Below are positions 11,445 to 21,656 of a DNA stretch of 64,000 nt, one piece after another; positions within the stretch are counted from its first letter, which is position 1; each line of letters starts with the position of its first letter. The translations under genes were made by a program, and so were the position numbers. Below the pieces are notes generated by a model, which was not told the origin of the DNA, searched no databases, and was given only the letters and a program-made list of their open reading frames with translations. The stretch spans positions 28,024,001 to 28,088,000 of the forward strand of contig CM075943.1 in NCBI GenBank assembly GCA_038030265.1, read 5' to 3'. Source of the DNA: Corythucha ciliata. Its lineage: Eukaryota; Arthropoda; Insecta; Hemiptera; Tingidae.

Positions 11445-13417
11445 CGTTCTTTTGTTCTTTTAGGCTTAGTTTGATGACCACGAAAAAAGCCACAAGTTCC
11501 CATTCGCGTTTTTCTTCGATCGCATGGAGTAGCGGAAGCCACGTGAACAACTATGCCAAATTTAATAGGTATGCCTAAATTTTTCGATGACCTACCGGTT
11601 TTATCGAAATCAAGGATACATATTGAAAAATGGCAGAGGGGGATTATAAACGCCCCCATCTGAAGAACGTTTAGCCTTGCGTTATGAACTTATCTCACAA
11701 AATTGTCTATGGATTGTTTAGCGAATATACATATAAAGAACAATATTTCACGCAACTTCCAATGGAAGTTGCGGCGGTATGGCGGCATGGCGGAAGGCCA
11801 TAAGGCTTATGGAAATTTCTTCCGTTGGACGCGAGCGTTTCATAATAAAAAAAAAGTGTGCTCTTTCAGGGTTTGTCACCTAAATTACCCTAAAATTGTG
11901 ACGAATGTGCCTGCTGAAGTAGAGGAGACGTACCTAATATTGCTCCCTATATGGAGGTGACTAAGTGAATTGGGTAAATCGGCCTTCAAAGAGAGCAGCA
12001 ACATGGCCTCTTTTCCCCATAGACTAGAAGCTGCTGCCCATCAACACCTGTTACGCACCTTGCAGGTCCCAAGTGCTATACTTCATGAGTGCTAATATGT
12101 CGTTTATTTTCACTATTGCTACTGCTTTCTTTGGTTAAGAATCTACTCTACATCACTAGCATGGTGTTGTTGGCAGTAGTTAGAGTTTTTAGATAAAATT
12201 CGGATTCAGCACACCAGTTAACACGGATAGAAACGGACAGAAATACAAGTATACAATCTCGTTTGAAAATGAAATGGAAAACTAATGTGAACTACATCAA
12301 TTTCGACTTTGGATGCATACCACACTGAAAAAAAGCTTGAAATCGGAGGTTTTTGCAGTTTTTTCTATTTATAGGCTGCAGCGTCTCTTGTTAGGGTTTG
12401 AGGGTTTTAATTTCCGATTAAGGACTTCTAAAAACATTATAAATGAGCGGAAACCATGTTTTAAAACCTATTACAAGCGATGGCGTGGTGAAAACGCCCC
12501 AAAAACACGATAGTTAAAAATCCACTCAAATTTCGCCTTGTTGCCGGGGTTGTAACGTTGGGCAGAGTTAAAAATCAGACTCAGCACACCTAAAAACATT
12601 AAAATCAGTCATCAAACTTAGTCCCGGAGTTTTTTCCTGTAACTAACCCGTTTGGTAACCTGCTTCCTTGACTACAACTTGCTTTAAAAACACCACTCGA
12701 CATCCCAGAGTTTAATATTTGGAAGCAGAAACGGCGCTCTGTGATTCTGCCTGATGTGAAAATCCCAGAAGTCAGAAAAGCGTCAGGTTTGAGGGTATGA
12801 CATTGTTTGACGACTTTATGACAAGATGAGGCTAGAAAATTGGCATTGCGGGGAAGGGGTAGCCTTACTTTTATGAGAGAATTGACAAATAAGCTTCTTA
12901 ACCCCCGCTTGTCCTCAGCTAATCGTCGAGATATTCTCTTTATCTTTCTTTAAAAATCAACTTTCCTGGAATCCTGGGGGAGGGGGCAGTTTCCCCCATT
13001 ACCCCCCCCCCCTTAAAGGATCAGCCGTAAAAGTCAATTGGTTCGTGCGGGGGTTAATCAGTATTAAACTTATTTTAATCTTATTTAATCTTTTAACTAT
13101 TATCTTATTCTGCGAGTTCTGTTTTTTAGGCAAAAAACAAAAAATGAAACAACTCCCGAAGACGGTAGATTGTTTCGCCGGCCTAGCCCGGAAAACGATC
13201 CTCACGTATTTTTCAGCCCACAAAACTCAAAAGACATGAAAGGAAAAAAAAAAAATTTCGCTCCGGCAGCTGGCGGTCGGAAAGAGTGCATTTCATTTTG
13301 TATACGGATACCCTAAGCCGTCCCAGAAGTAGTAATGTTGAGACCATGATTTTTTTCGTTTATGTTTGACCCTCCCTCGTACTGTTTGCTGCCGTGTTTG
13401 TTTAAGCTGAACTTAAT
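11445..13417. other. Noncoding stretch, no gene recognised
   Basis: Only short frames occur here, none with a recognisable motif. A C-rich run lies near 12976-13012. I see no clear inverted or tandem structure apart from simple homopolymers. Confidence 0.4.
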
Positions 13418-14545
13418 GGGAATCAAAGGCTATTTCAAAATGGAATCATCATACCGAATATAATGCTTCTGGAATCAACTGGTGATTTGTTGTGATTTTT
13501 TTAACATTTTAACCCCTATTTTCCCCCCTCCACCTTGACCGATTTGGCCCAATGCAATACCGACCGGGGCCTTATGACTACTGATTTTTGTGCCAAAGCG
13601 CTTTCCGCTAAATTAATTTCTACGAGAGTTATCGTGCTAACAAGGCCTCACACTAACTTCCACCCCGGGACATCGCCCCCTCCCCCTCGACTTTTTCAAA
13701 AAATTAAAATTGGAATCAAAGGCTACTTTAACATGGAGTATACGTACTGAATATGATGCTTCTAGAATCAACTGGTGACTTGTAGTGATTTTTTGATCAT
13801 TTCAAGCCGTATTTTCCCCCCCACCTCTTTCACCGATTTGGCCCAAATGCAATACCGACTGGTGTCTTATGACTACTGATTTTTTTAGATAAAGCGTGTT
13901 CCGCTAAATTAATTTCTACGAGAGTTATCGTGCTAACAAGACCACACACTTACTTCCACCCTGGGGGCACCCCCCCTCCCCCTCGACTTTTTCAAAAAAT
14001 TAAAATGGGAATCAAAGGCTGGTCTAACATGGAGTATACGTACCGAATATGATGCTTCTAGAATCAACTGGTGATTTTTAGTGATTTTTTTACCATTTCA
14101 ACCCCTATTTTCCCCTCTCCACCGTGACCGATTTGGCCCAAATGCAATACCGACCGGGATCTTATAACTACTGATTTTTTAGATAAAGCGCGTTCTGCTA
14201 AATTAATTTCTACGAGAGTTATCGTGCTAACAAGACCACACACTTACTTCCGCCCCGGGGGCACCACCCCCTCCCCCTTGACTTTTTCAAAAAATTAAAA
14301 TGGGAGTCAAAGGCTAGTCTAACATGGAGTATACGTACCAAATATGATGCTTCTAGAATCACCTGGTGATTTTTAGTGATTTTTCGACGACTTCAAGCCC
14401 GATTTTCCCCCCCCCTCCACCTTGACCGATTTGGCCCAAATGCAATACCGACCGGTGTCTTATGACTACTGATTTTTGTGCCAAAGCGCGTTCCGCTAAA
14501 CTAATTTCTTCGAGAGTTATCGTGCTAACAAGAAAACGGCCATAA
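13418..14545 (+). repeat. Tandem array of a ~295-bp satellite unit
   Basis: Unit starts (AATCAAAGGC or AGTCAAAGGC) fall at 13421, 13714, 14010 and 14305, so the spacing is 293-296 bases. Each unit holds CGATTTGGCCCAA(A)TGCAATACCGAC, then TTATGACTACTGATTTTT, then CGAGAGTTATCGTGCTAACA, then a C-rich block and GACTTTTTCAAAAAATTAAAA. The array ends at AAACGGCCATAATAT. An inverted copy sits at 1857-2190. The unit has no conserved open frame. Confidence 0.8.
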
Positions 14546-14577
14546 TATTATAAATATATAAATAGTATATGTATATA

Positions 14578-14940
14578 CGGGGTGCGGCAGATAGTGTGGA
14601 CCACCCATTTTTCTCCGCTATTATTGATGATATTGGAATGGTGCTCGGAGTTATGTCCCCTTGATCTTAGGTGAGGATTTCATATCTGTAGCCCAAAAAT
14701 TTTTATTGAGCCCCGGTAGGGCCCAAATTTGACCTAACTTTATGAAATATGATGAGGTGAGGATTTCATATCTGTAGCCCAAAAATTTTTATTGAGCCCC
14801 GGTAGGGCCCAAATTTGACCTAACTTTATGAAATATGAAATCCTCACCTAAGATCAAGGGGACATAACTCCGAGCACCATTCCAATATCATCAATAATAG
14901 CGGAGAAAAATGGGTGGTCCACATTATCTGCCGCACCCTG
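14578..14940. mobile_element. mariner-like foldback MITE with TA target site
   Basis: CGGGGTGCGGCAGATA at the left and TATCTGCCGCACCCTG at the right are inverted ends flanked by TA. The arms mirror one another for over 100 bases (ACCACCCATTTTTCTCCGCT and its inverse). The left half contains an 86-base direct duplication starting GTGAGGATTTCATATCTG at 14671 and 14757. Non-coding. Confidence 0.75.
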
Positions 14941-16051
14941 TATATAAAGAAATATATAGAGCTATATATATATGAATTCCGGAGACCACTGAATTCGTGT
15001 TCTAGAGGTTCTGAAACGTGAAAAAAACATGACATGACCCATGTTTGCCACCATCACGACGAGACCAATAGTGCATTTTTCAGAATGAAATGCACTAATA
15101 GCAAAAAAAAACGTACTTTCTGTAACCTTGAGGGAGTTGTTGGACAAGTAGGGTAGCTAAGATAGTGAAGTTAGAGGGGGGTTGGTAGCATCTCGAGTCC
15201 AACGAATAATTGTATAGAATCCACCTTTTCAAACTAGCCACAGCACAGCGCCACGAGGTAGAATCCTCATTTCAACGAAAATAAAATTGCTATTAATTAG
15301 GAATAAGTTCTTAAAACAATACGAAAGTGTTGATGAATACGTTTTAAAAAATTGTGACTGTATTCTCAACCTATTTCCTCAAATATTTACGGTGAGAATA
15401 AACATTTTTATCGAGGCCACGATTTTAAAAAAATGAAAATTAAAAAAAAAAATGAAATTTGAAAAAAGTGAATCCATAGTGACAATTTGGCAACCTCAAA
15501 GATTCGCGAAAAAATAATAAAAAAAAGTATATTGCATTTTTGTCCAAGAAAACGTGTATGTACCGAGGCTTTCGTTGCGGGGGGAACCCCCCCTCAGAAT
15601 TTTTTTTTCCAAAAAGTGAATCCATACTGACAATTTAATTGGTTAGAAATAGCTATGTGCCAATTTTCATGAAATATCTCGGTTTCACCACAAAGAAATC
15701 GTGTACCTACCGAAGTTGAGGAAGCACCGTCAACAGCCTTAAACTGAAGCCCTGGGTAACGGACGGTCTGCTTATTTCCATTAGAAAGAAAGAGAAGTTA
15801 TTGAAAAAAAGTGAGGAAACAGCTTTTTAACAGGGAATTAGGAACTTATTTCAAGAAGTATCAAAGTAGGCTCAAACAAACTATAAGAGCAGCAAGATGT
15901 AATTTTTATAGACATAAAATTAACGTTGCTCAGGGAAATATGATGAAAATTTGGGGAGTAGTTAATGAGATTGTGGACTCGAAAAATCGGCTGGTTAAAC
16001 CTATTAGGGAGCTATGGAATGGACGTGAATGCCTGAATGTGGAAATTAACC

Positions 16052-17151
16052 TGTGACGTATATTAGAGGGACAAGAGAGAGAGAGAGTGAGAGAACGGTA
16101 AAGGGAAAAGACTCATAGGAGACTCGGTGACTGGGGAGTACGGCGCAGGCCCGCCTGGCATGTCGGGGGTGGGGAGTAGCCCTTAAATAGGGAAGAACCG
16201 GCAGCAGCAAAGAAGGTTGGCCCACGCAAGTGTCACGCTCAGAGACTCGGTCCGCAGCATCGGAGAGTCAGATCGGAAACCGGAAACGCGAAAGGATAAG
16301 TCAGTATAGAAGTCAGACTCGACCCGTCGGAATCGGAGAGTCGCCACGAAGGTTCTGGAAATTACAAGTACGATTTGTTCGAGAGAGATAGTTTCAAAGT
16401 GAGTCAGTGCCTCAGTTAAATCGGTTCAAAAGTAAAGTCAGAGCGAAAGGGCCTTAAGTGAGTCAAGCGGTAGAAGTCCGCGGTTGTGAGTCAGTGTCTC
16501 AGTCTAGGCAGACAGTAGATCGGTTCGTGACTCTGTTGAAGTGTTCCGAGTTGGTTGTCCAGGGTCTCCCCTGAGACAAGTTCGTCACCGTCGTTGTGGT
16601 GCCTCATCCGAGGCAAGTTGTCTTCAGTCCCCGTCGTCGTGGTGCCTCATCCGAGGCCAGTCGTCTTCAGTCCCCGTCGTTGTGGTGCCTCATCCGAGGC
16701 CAGTCGTCTTCAGTCCCCGTCGTTGTGGTGCCTCATCCGAGGCCAGTCTTCTTCAGTCGTCATCGTCGTGCTGTCTCACTTGAGACAACCCTGTTCCCGC
16801 GACCGTCCGTCGGTGAGTCAAACTATTCTCTTTCCCTGGCATTGCCTAGTGGTTGCATGCTTCTGGCTCCCTAGCCCTCGGGAAACTTTCGGGCATTGGC
16901 CCGTTCTCTCTCTCTCGAATTGGGAGTATCAATCAAGTTCAATATTAGTTTTGTTCGTCGTTCTTTATGAAAATTATTGTACATAATAAACATCGTTTTA
17001 TGATATGTCGAGTAATTAAATCAGTCCTATCCTCCTCCTACACACCAATGAGCAAGGGCCCTCGCAATTAAAGGGTCGAAGCTAAAGAAAAGAGGAGGGG
17101 AAGGGAGAGGGAAACGTTCCCCCTCCCCCTAACGTTTAAAGAAACGTTACA
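16052..17151 (+). mobile_element. Solo LTR (1.1 kb) inserted in the LINE, with AACC duplication
   Basis: Begins TGTGACG and ends AACGTTACA; the 4-bp AACC precedes (16048-16051) and follows (17152-17155) it. A TATA-like TTAAATAG at 16183 and a polyadenylation signal AATAAA at 16985 give plus-strand promoter order. The transcribed part holds four tandem 43-base units at 16596-16767. Four-base duplications and TGTRAC...GTTACA ends fit Ty3/Gypsy-type elements. No internal region remains. Overlapping frames across 16541-16986 only reflect the tandem repeat. Confidence 0.8.
16596..16767 (+). repeat. 43-bp tandem repeat inside the LTR
   Basis: GTGGTGCCTCATCCGAGGC recurs at 16596, 16639, 16682 and 16725, an exact 43-base spacing, with only a few substitutions between units. 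Each unit contains a small inverted pair (GCCTC...GAGGC). The length is not a multiple of three in combination with stops, and all three frames stay open because of composition. Confidence 0.85.
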
Positions 17152-18574
17152 AACCCAAGTGAGTCGGCTAACCTGTTTAATGATCACTTTGATGCCACCA
17201 TAGGGGAGAAAATGTTCAATAGTTTACCACAATGTGATACCCCTGATGTGCAGCAGAAGCAGTCTTCTGTATTACGTTCTTTCGAAACCTTTGAAAAATT
17301 AGATGAAGAAGAGGTGTCTAGAGTAATTGATAGCTTGAGAGGGGGATCGGGTCCGGGGCACGACGGGATTACCGCGGATATTTTGAAAAAGTATAAAATT
17401 TATTTTCTGGAACCACTAACTCAACCTGTCAACTTGAGCCTGCAAAAAGGTGTATTTCCGGAAGAATTTAAACTAGCTTTTGTCACTCCAATTTTTAAAG
17501 ATGGTGATCCTAAGTAGGTGAACAATTATCGGCCTATTTCTGTGGTGAGCAATTTAGCAAACATAGTTGAAAAATGCGTGAAAAGGCAACTGATGAGCTA
17601 TTTATTTTCAAAAGATATTATTTCTCTACATCAATTTGGTTTTGTACCCGGACGCGGTACCTCTGATGCTCTGGCTTCCCTATGCACGGAAATTTATACT
17701 GCTATAGATAATGACGAAAGGGTGTTAGTGGCGTATCTAGATCTTGCAAAAGCATTTGATACAGTAAACCATGACTTAATATTGCGAAGGTTAAATCAGT
17801 ATGGTGTCCTGGGTGCCCCAGGACGATGGGTTTCTAGCTACCTCGAGAGAAGAGAACAAAAAGTCAAGTTAGGGAAGCATATTAGCCGCATCAGGACTGT
17901 AAAATTCAGTATACCGCAGGGGACTGTCCGTCGGTCCAGTTTTATTCATGCTGTTTATCAACGAGTTGCTGGGTTTAGGAATTAACGAGTTTCATACTCT
18001 ACGTTACGCAGATGACACAGCTGTTGTATTCAAAGACAGGAACTGGGAGACGGTGTACGCAAAAGCTGAAAGGGGGTTGGCGGAAATTAAAAGCTGGCTT
18101 AACAACAATGGGTTGACGTTGAATTTTACTAAATCTAAATTTGAAAGTTTTGCAATTACTAGTTTCGACTTGCCCACGAAGAATCATTTACGTATACATT
18201 CGGCAGATTGTTGCCCTGAGGTTAAATGTGTGGGAGGGATTGTATTGAGATTGAACGGGTTCATTCTATCAAGTACCTCGGTGTACACATGGATTCTTTC
18301 TTGAAATGGAATGTGCATGCATGTAAGTGATTTAAGGATTAGGAGAATGATCTATGTATTTGCGAGATTGAGAAACATTCTTGAATTAGGAATACTAAGA
18401 CTAGTGTACTTCTCCTTATGCCAATCTCTCTTGCAGTACGGGTTAATTGCTTGGGGTGCCTCCCCGAAAAGATCTAGAGAACCTACAAAACCTTTGTTCC
18501 TAGAATTGCGACTATGTAGGCTACCGGAGCTGGTTTTAAAAGTCTCTTTAATGCATCTACTCGACAAGATCAAA

Positions 18575-19400
18575 TATAACAGCCGCTCGCAACGACGTGC
18601 AGGAAGCCGTAGCAGAGATCCAAGTTTACACGAGAAAATGGAAAATCATCATCAATCAGAGGAAATGCGAGGCAAAAATCTTCACCCTTCGCTTTCCTGC
18701 CGACCGACCTGAACTCCATATAGAAAACCATATCATCAAATGGAACGACAAGAAATCTTCGGTGCGATACCTCGGACTTCACTTGGATAGACGGCTAACC
18801 TGGGAAAAGCACATCAATAAAAAGTGGGGGAAGGCTATGCCAGACTGCGACAACTCCACCCTATACTCAATAGGAAGAGCATACTAAAGCCAGAATTTTG
18901 CCTCCTGGTCTTCAAATCAATTATTCTTCCGTTGATGCTCTACGGAAGCGAAGTATGGGGAGCAGCAGCGGCGTCAAAATTGTCCAAAATTCAAGTTATA
19001 CAAAATAAAATCCTGAGGATGGCGATGAACGCCCCGTGGTATGTTCGAAACACCCAACTAAACAGAGAATTAAAACTACCCCCGATCCACGACGCTATAT
19101 CAAAGAAATTTGAAAATTTCCACACGAATCTACGAACGGTAAATCGTGCAGTTCACTTTGCTTTGGGCCAACCAATATCAAGAAGACTAAAACCCCGCCT
19201 ACTCCAAGACAAATTCCGGCTGTGATTTTTCTGTGATAAGACATGCTCATAATTTAATTACCTATATACATTTACCCTGTGATATTTATACTGGTTAAAA
19301 CAAATCCGCCTGTGAAGCAATATAATCTGAGCTATGAAATACTTGTAAAACTTGAGTTAAGTTGGTCTTGTATATCAAAAAAATAAATAAAATGAAAAAA
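18575..19400 (+). pseudogene. 5'-truncated Jockey-like LINE, 3' end with A-rich tail
   Basis: Frames at 18587-18887 and 18824-19225 together encode the thumb and C-terminal part of a LINE polymerase. Readable segments include VYTRKWKIIINQRKCEAK, YLGLHLDRRLTWEKHI, LPLMLYGSEVWGAA and IQNKILRMAMNAPWYVRN. These are hallmarks of Jockey-type RT C-termini. A one-base shift near 18835 breaks the frame. After the stop near 19223, about 150 bases of 3' UTR end in an A-rich tail (near 19376-19410). The missing 5' part is the usual truncation at integration. It follows the first LINE in the same direction but is a different family. Confidence 0.8.
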
Positions 19401-19519
19401 AAAATTAAAAATTTACGGTGTTCATCTAGAGATGAAGACACAACTTTTGAGTCATCACTCGTCCAGATCTGTCGAGAATTAAAGTGGACGACGGACGGAC
19501 GACAGACGCCATACTGAAA

Positions 19520-19840
19520 ATCGAAATTTAGGCCTTTTCGGGGTCCAGGAACACGAATCTGGTGTCAGCTAATTTTTTTTTTTTTTTTGCCATTACCAAA
19601 CAACCTTCCCTACGGGAACATGGAAGTAAAATGATAACCCACGTGAGAATAGTAATAAAGTGTGTGCTTTCGCCCTCGTCCACGACGTAAAGTACGTTGG
19701 ATATGATTGATTTTGTTAATTCAAAGGCATCCACAGGGGCCCTGGATGGCACCTAGAGCCTTAATCGGAAAATTTGTTAATGTTTGTTGTTGAATGAATA
19801 AACCTCTCTCACTCTCTCTCTCTCTCACCCCCCCCCCCTC
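19520..19840 (+). repeat. SINE-like fragment and (CT)n microsatellite
   Basis: The core CGCCCTCGTCCACGAC followed by GTAAAGTACGTTGGA near 19670-19700 matches, inverted, the tRNA-derived SINE at 52.48-52.69 kb. A poly(T) run lies upstream (19566-19589). An AATAAACC word precedes a CTCTCT/C-run tract at 19805-19840. No tRNA head is visible in this copy. Confidence 0.5.
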
Positions 19841-20027
19841 ACAAATCAACTGTTACGGAGGGTAATGTGGTGAGATAACCGACAATTCTGCGCTGAAATG
19901 ATTCAATTCGATCAATTAAACAGTGGATTATAGTATCAAGTGTCAGTTGGGCCAAAAGAACATTCTAAGTAGGTCATTTTTCCTCCAGGAATTTAAATTG
20001 ACTGCTGGGATGGTAAACAGTTATAGC

Positions 20028-20164
20028 GTTTTCCATTTGCATAAAATTCCGCTTTGAAGCCGAAAATTTCCACTCGTCTTATCTGAATTATATCAAATAT
20101 GGTAACGGAGAAGACGGGTGGAAATGCTCGGGTCCAGAGCGGAATTTTATGCAAATGGAAAAGC
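20028..20164. repeat. Small foldback element
   Basis: TTCCATTTGCATAAAATTCC at the left is mirrored by GGAATTTTATGCAAATGGAA at the right. The arms of about 50 bases continue with imperfect pairing (GAAAATTTCCAC and GTGGAAATGC). Confidence 0.7.
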
Positions 20165-20389
20165 CATCAGTTTGGCTGTTGAACTGGCACTTCTTCCAAA
20201 TTGTCGTGAAATAAAGCCTTTAAAACGTACAAAAAAGAAAAAGCGGCCATTGGACGGCGAAACTGTCCTCTCCCCTCCACCTTGGAGTGTATATTTTGTG
20301 CCTCGACTCAACCACGTTTCGAGTAATTTTAGGAATTTTTTCGCTGCTAAAATTTGGAATACGCGCGAATACACGATTGCCCCCCCCCC

Positions 20390-20660
20390 CAAAAAAAGGA
20401 GCGCTAAACTCGTAAAATTCGGTTTCGACCGACTGATACCCCAAAATTGGTTTTTTAAATCCGATAAAGCTTGATGCTGGATGTTGAGATAGTCAAATCC
20501 TCGTAATTTGTTTTTTAGAGAGCTCGCTCGCTAAGTTTGGGGTTTCAAAGAGCCAACCCCGCTAAAAGTTTGTTTGGGAGAGTCCACGAAAACCACGAAA
20601 TTTGGTTTTTGTAAGATCCAGACCAGTAAATTGGTTTTTGTGAGCCAAACGTGCAGCATG
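20390..20660. repeat. Degenerate minisatellite, family 2
   Basis: Units such as CCCCGCTAAAAGTTTGTTTG and CCACGAAATTTGGTTTTTG, linked by AGAG(C/T)CA words, repeat with a period of roughly 35-40 bases. The remaining stretch to 21650 shows no gene; a C-run lies near 20867. Confidence 0.5.
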
Positions 20661-21656
20661 TTTGTTCTTTGACTTTTTTTGCTCCCGTTTTGTCAAATTC
20701 GAGTTGGCAACCCTAGCTTTTCGATCAGACGAGCCGTCGAAACAATTATTTCTGTGATTTCGTCGGTTTTTGCCCGTTTTGTTCCCACTGAATTTCCCCG
20801 TAAACATCGGCCCGCGCCATCGCCTGTGGTGGGAAACCCAAAAAGAGCCTCGACGTACGTAGACCCCCCCCCCCGCCCGTAAACCCCTTTACCAATAGTG
20901 CAATAACCGCCAGCTGTATTTGACCAGTGAAAATTATTTTATTGCCGTACAAAAAAATTTATTACAGTTCAATGGGGGGGAATAAAGTTATAACCAATCA
21001 AAACTAAAACTAAAAAAGGGGTGTTTTATTCACGGATTTAGCTGGGACATTTATTTTGAAAACTCGAAACGCGTCCTAGCAATTTTCGACTGATTTTTGA
21101 ACAATTTTTCGCCCCCTACACAAAGTTTGGAAACCAAACACAATTTTCCCTAAAAAAGAAAAGAAAAAAAGCGTATCTCTTCAATTCACTAGCGGAACAT
21201 AACATTTCGGTAGTTGAAACAATGAGTTTCAAGCTTTGTGCTTGGTGGCTTGAACGAAGAGGCAAAATCTCGAGTGGTGGGCGGGGGCCATGAGAAATTG
21301 AACAAAAATTAACTGAAATTTGAAAGTTTATTCAAAGAATTCTTGATTCGTGTAAAAGCTATTTATTTAAATTTGGTGTATAATAGGAATGCCCTATTTA
21401 CTGGCTCATCAATTATAAATTGGAAGTTGGTGAGGGGGGAGGAGTCTTTCGGTAGGTTAAATTAAGGCAAACGGTCAAAACAGAAAAACAAAAGAAAGAA
21501 AATATCAAAGACTTCCCGGATGAGCCCTTTTTTCAACAGTTTCAACAGTTTTGAAATGTTGTGGCACCTTGAAAAACAAAAAATCCAGTAAATGGTTAGT
21601 TGTGTTGATGAGGGGGGGTTGCGTGTTCTTACTTTTTTTTAAAATTATAATTGTCT

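Larger units (their letters stand above)
15721..18560 (+). pseudogene. Decayed LINE reverse transcriptase, split by a solo LTR
   Basis: The 5'-most readable part, KPWVTDGLLISIRKK near 15750, is the linker typical between endonuclease and reverse transcriptase in Jockey/CR1/I-type LINEs. Skipping the LTR at 16052-17151 restores the frame (LNVEIN then PSESANLFNDHF). RT motifs follow: GPGHDGIT, FVTPIFKDGDPK, NNYRPISVVS, QFGFVPGRGTSDAL, YLDLAKAFDTVNHD (catalytic Asp), then RYADDTAVVF (catalytic Asp pair) near 18000, and thumb sequence (LVYFSLCQSLLQYGLIAWG). Decay includes a stop after GDPK at 17515, a frameshift near 17930 in the SIPQGTV block and a stop near 15828. The endonuclease is missing. 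The element copied itself by target-primed reverse transcription; this copy is dead. Confidence 0.85.

Noticed and set aside
16596..16767. CRISPR-like regular repeat
   Set aside because: The units are contiguous tandem copies with no unique spacers, in a eukaryotic LTR.
16541..16986. Overlapping frames of 80-143 codons in all three plus frames
   Set aside because: They arise from the 43-bp tandem repeat within the solo LTR; being open in three frames at once reflects composition, not coding.
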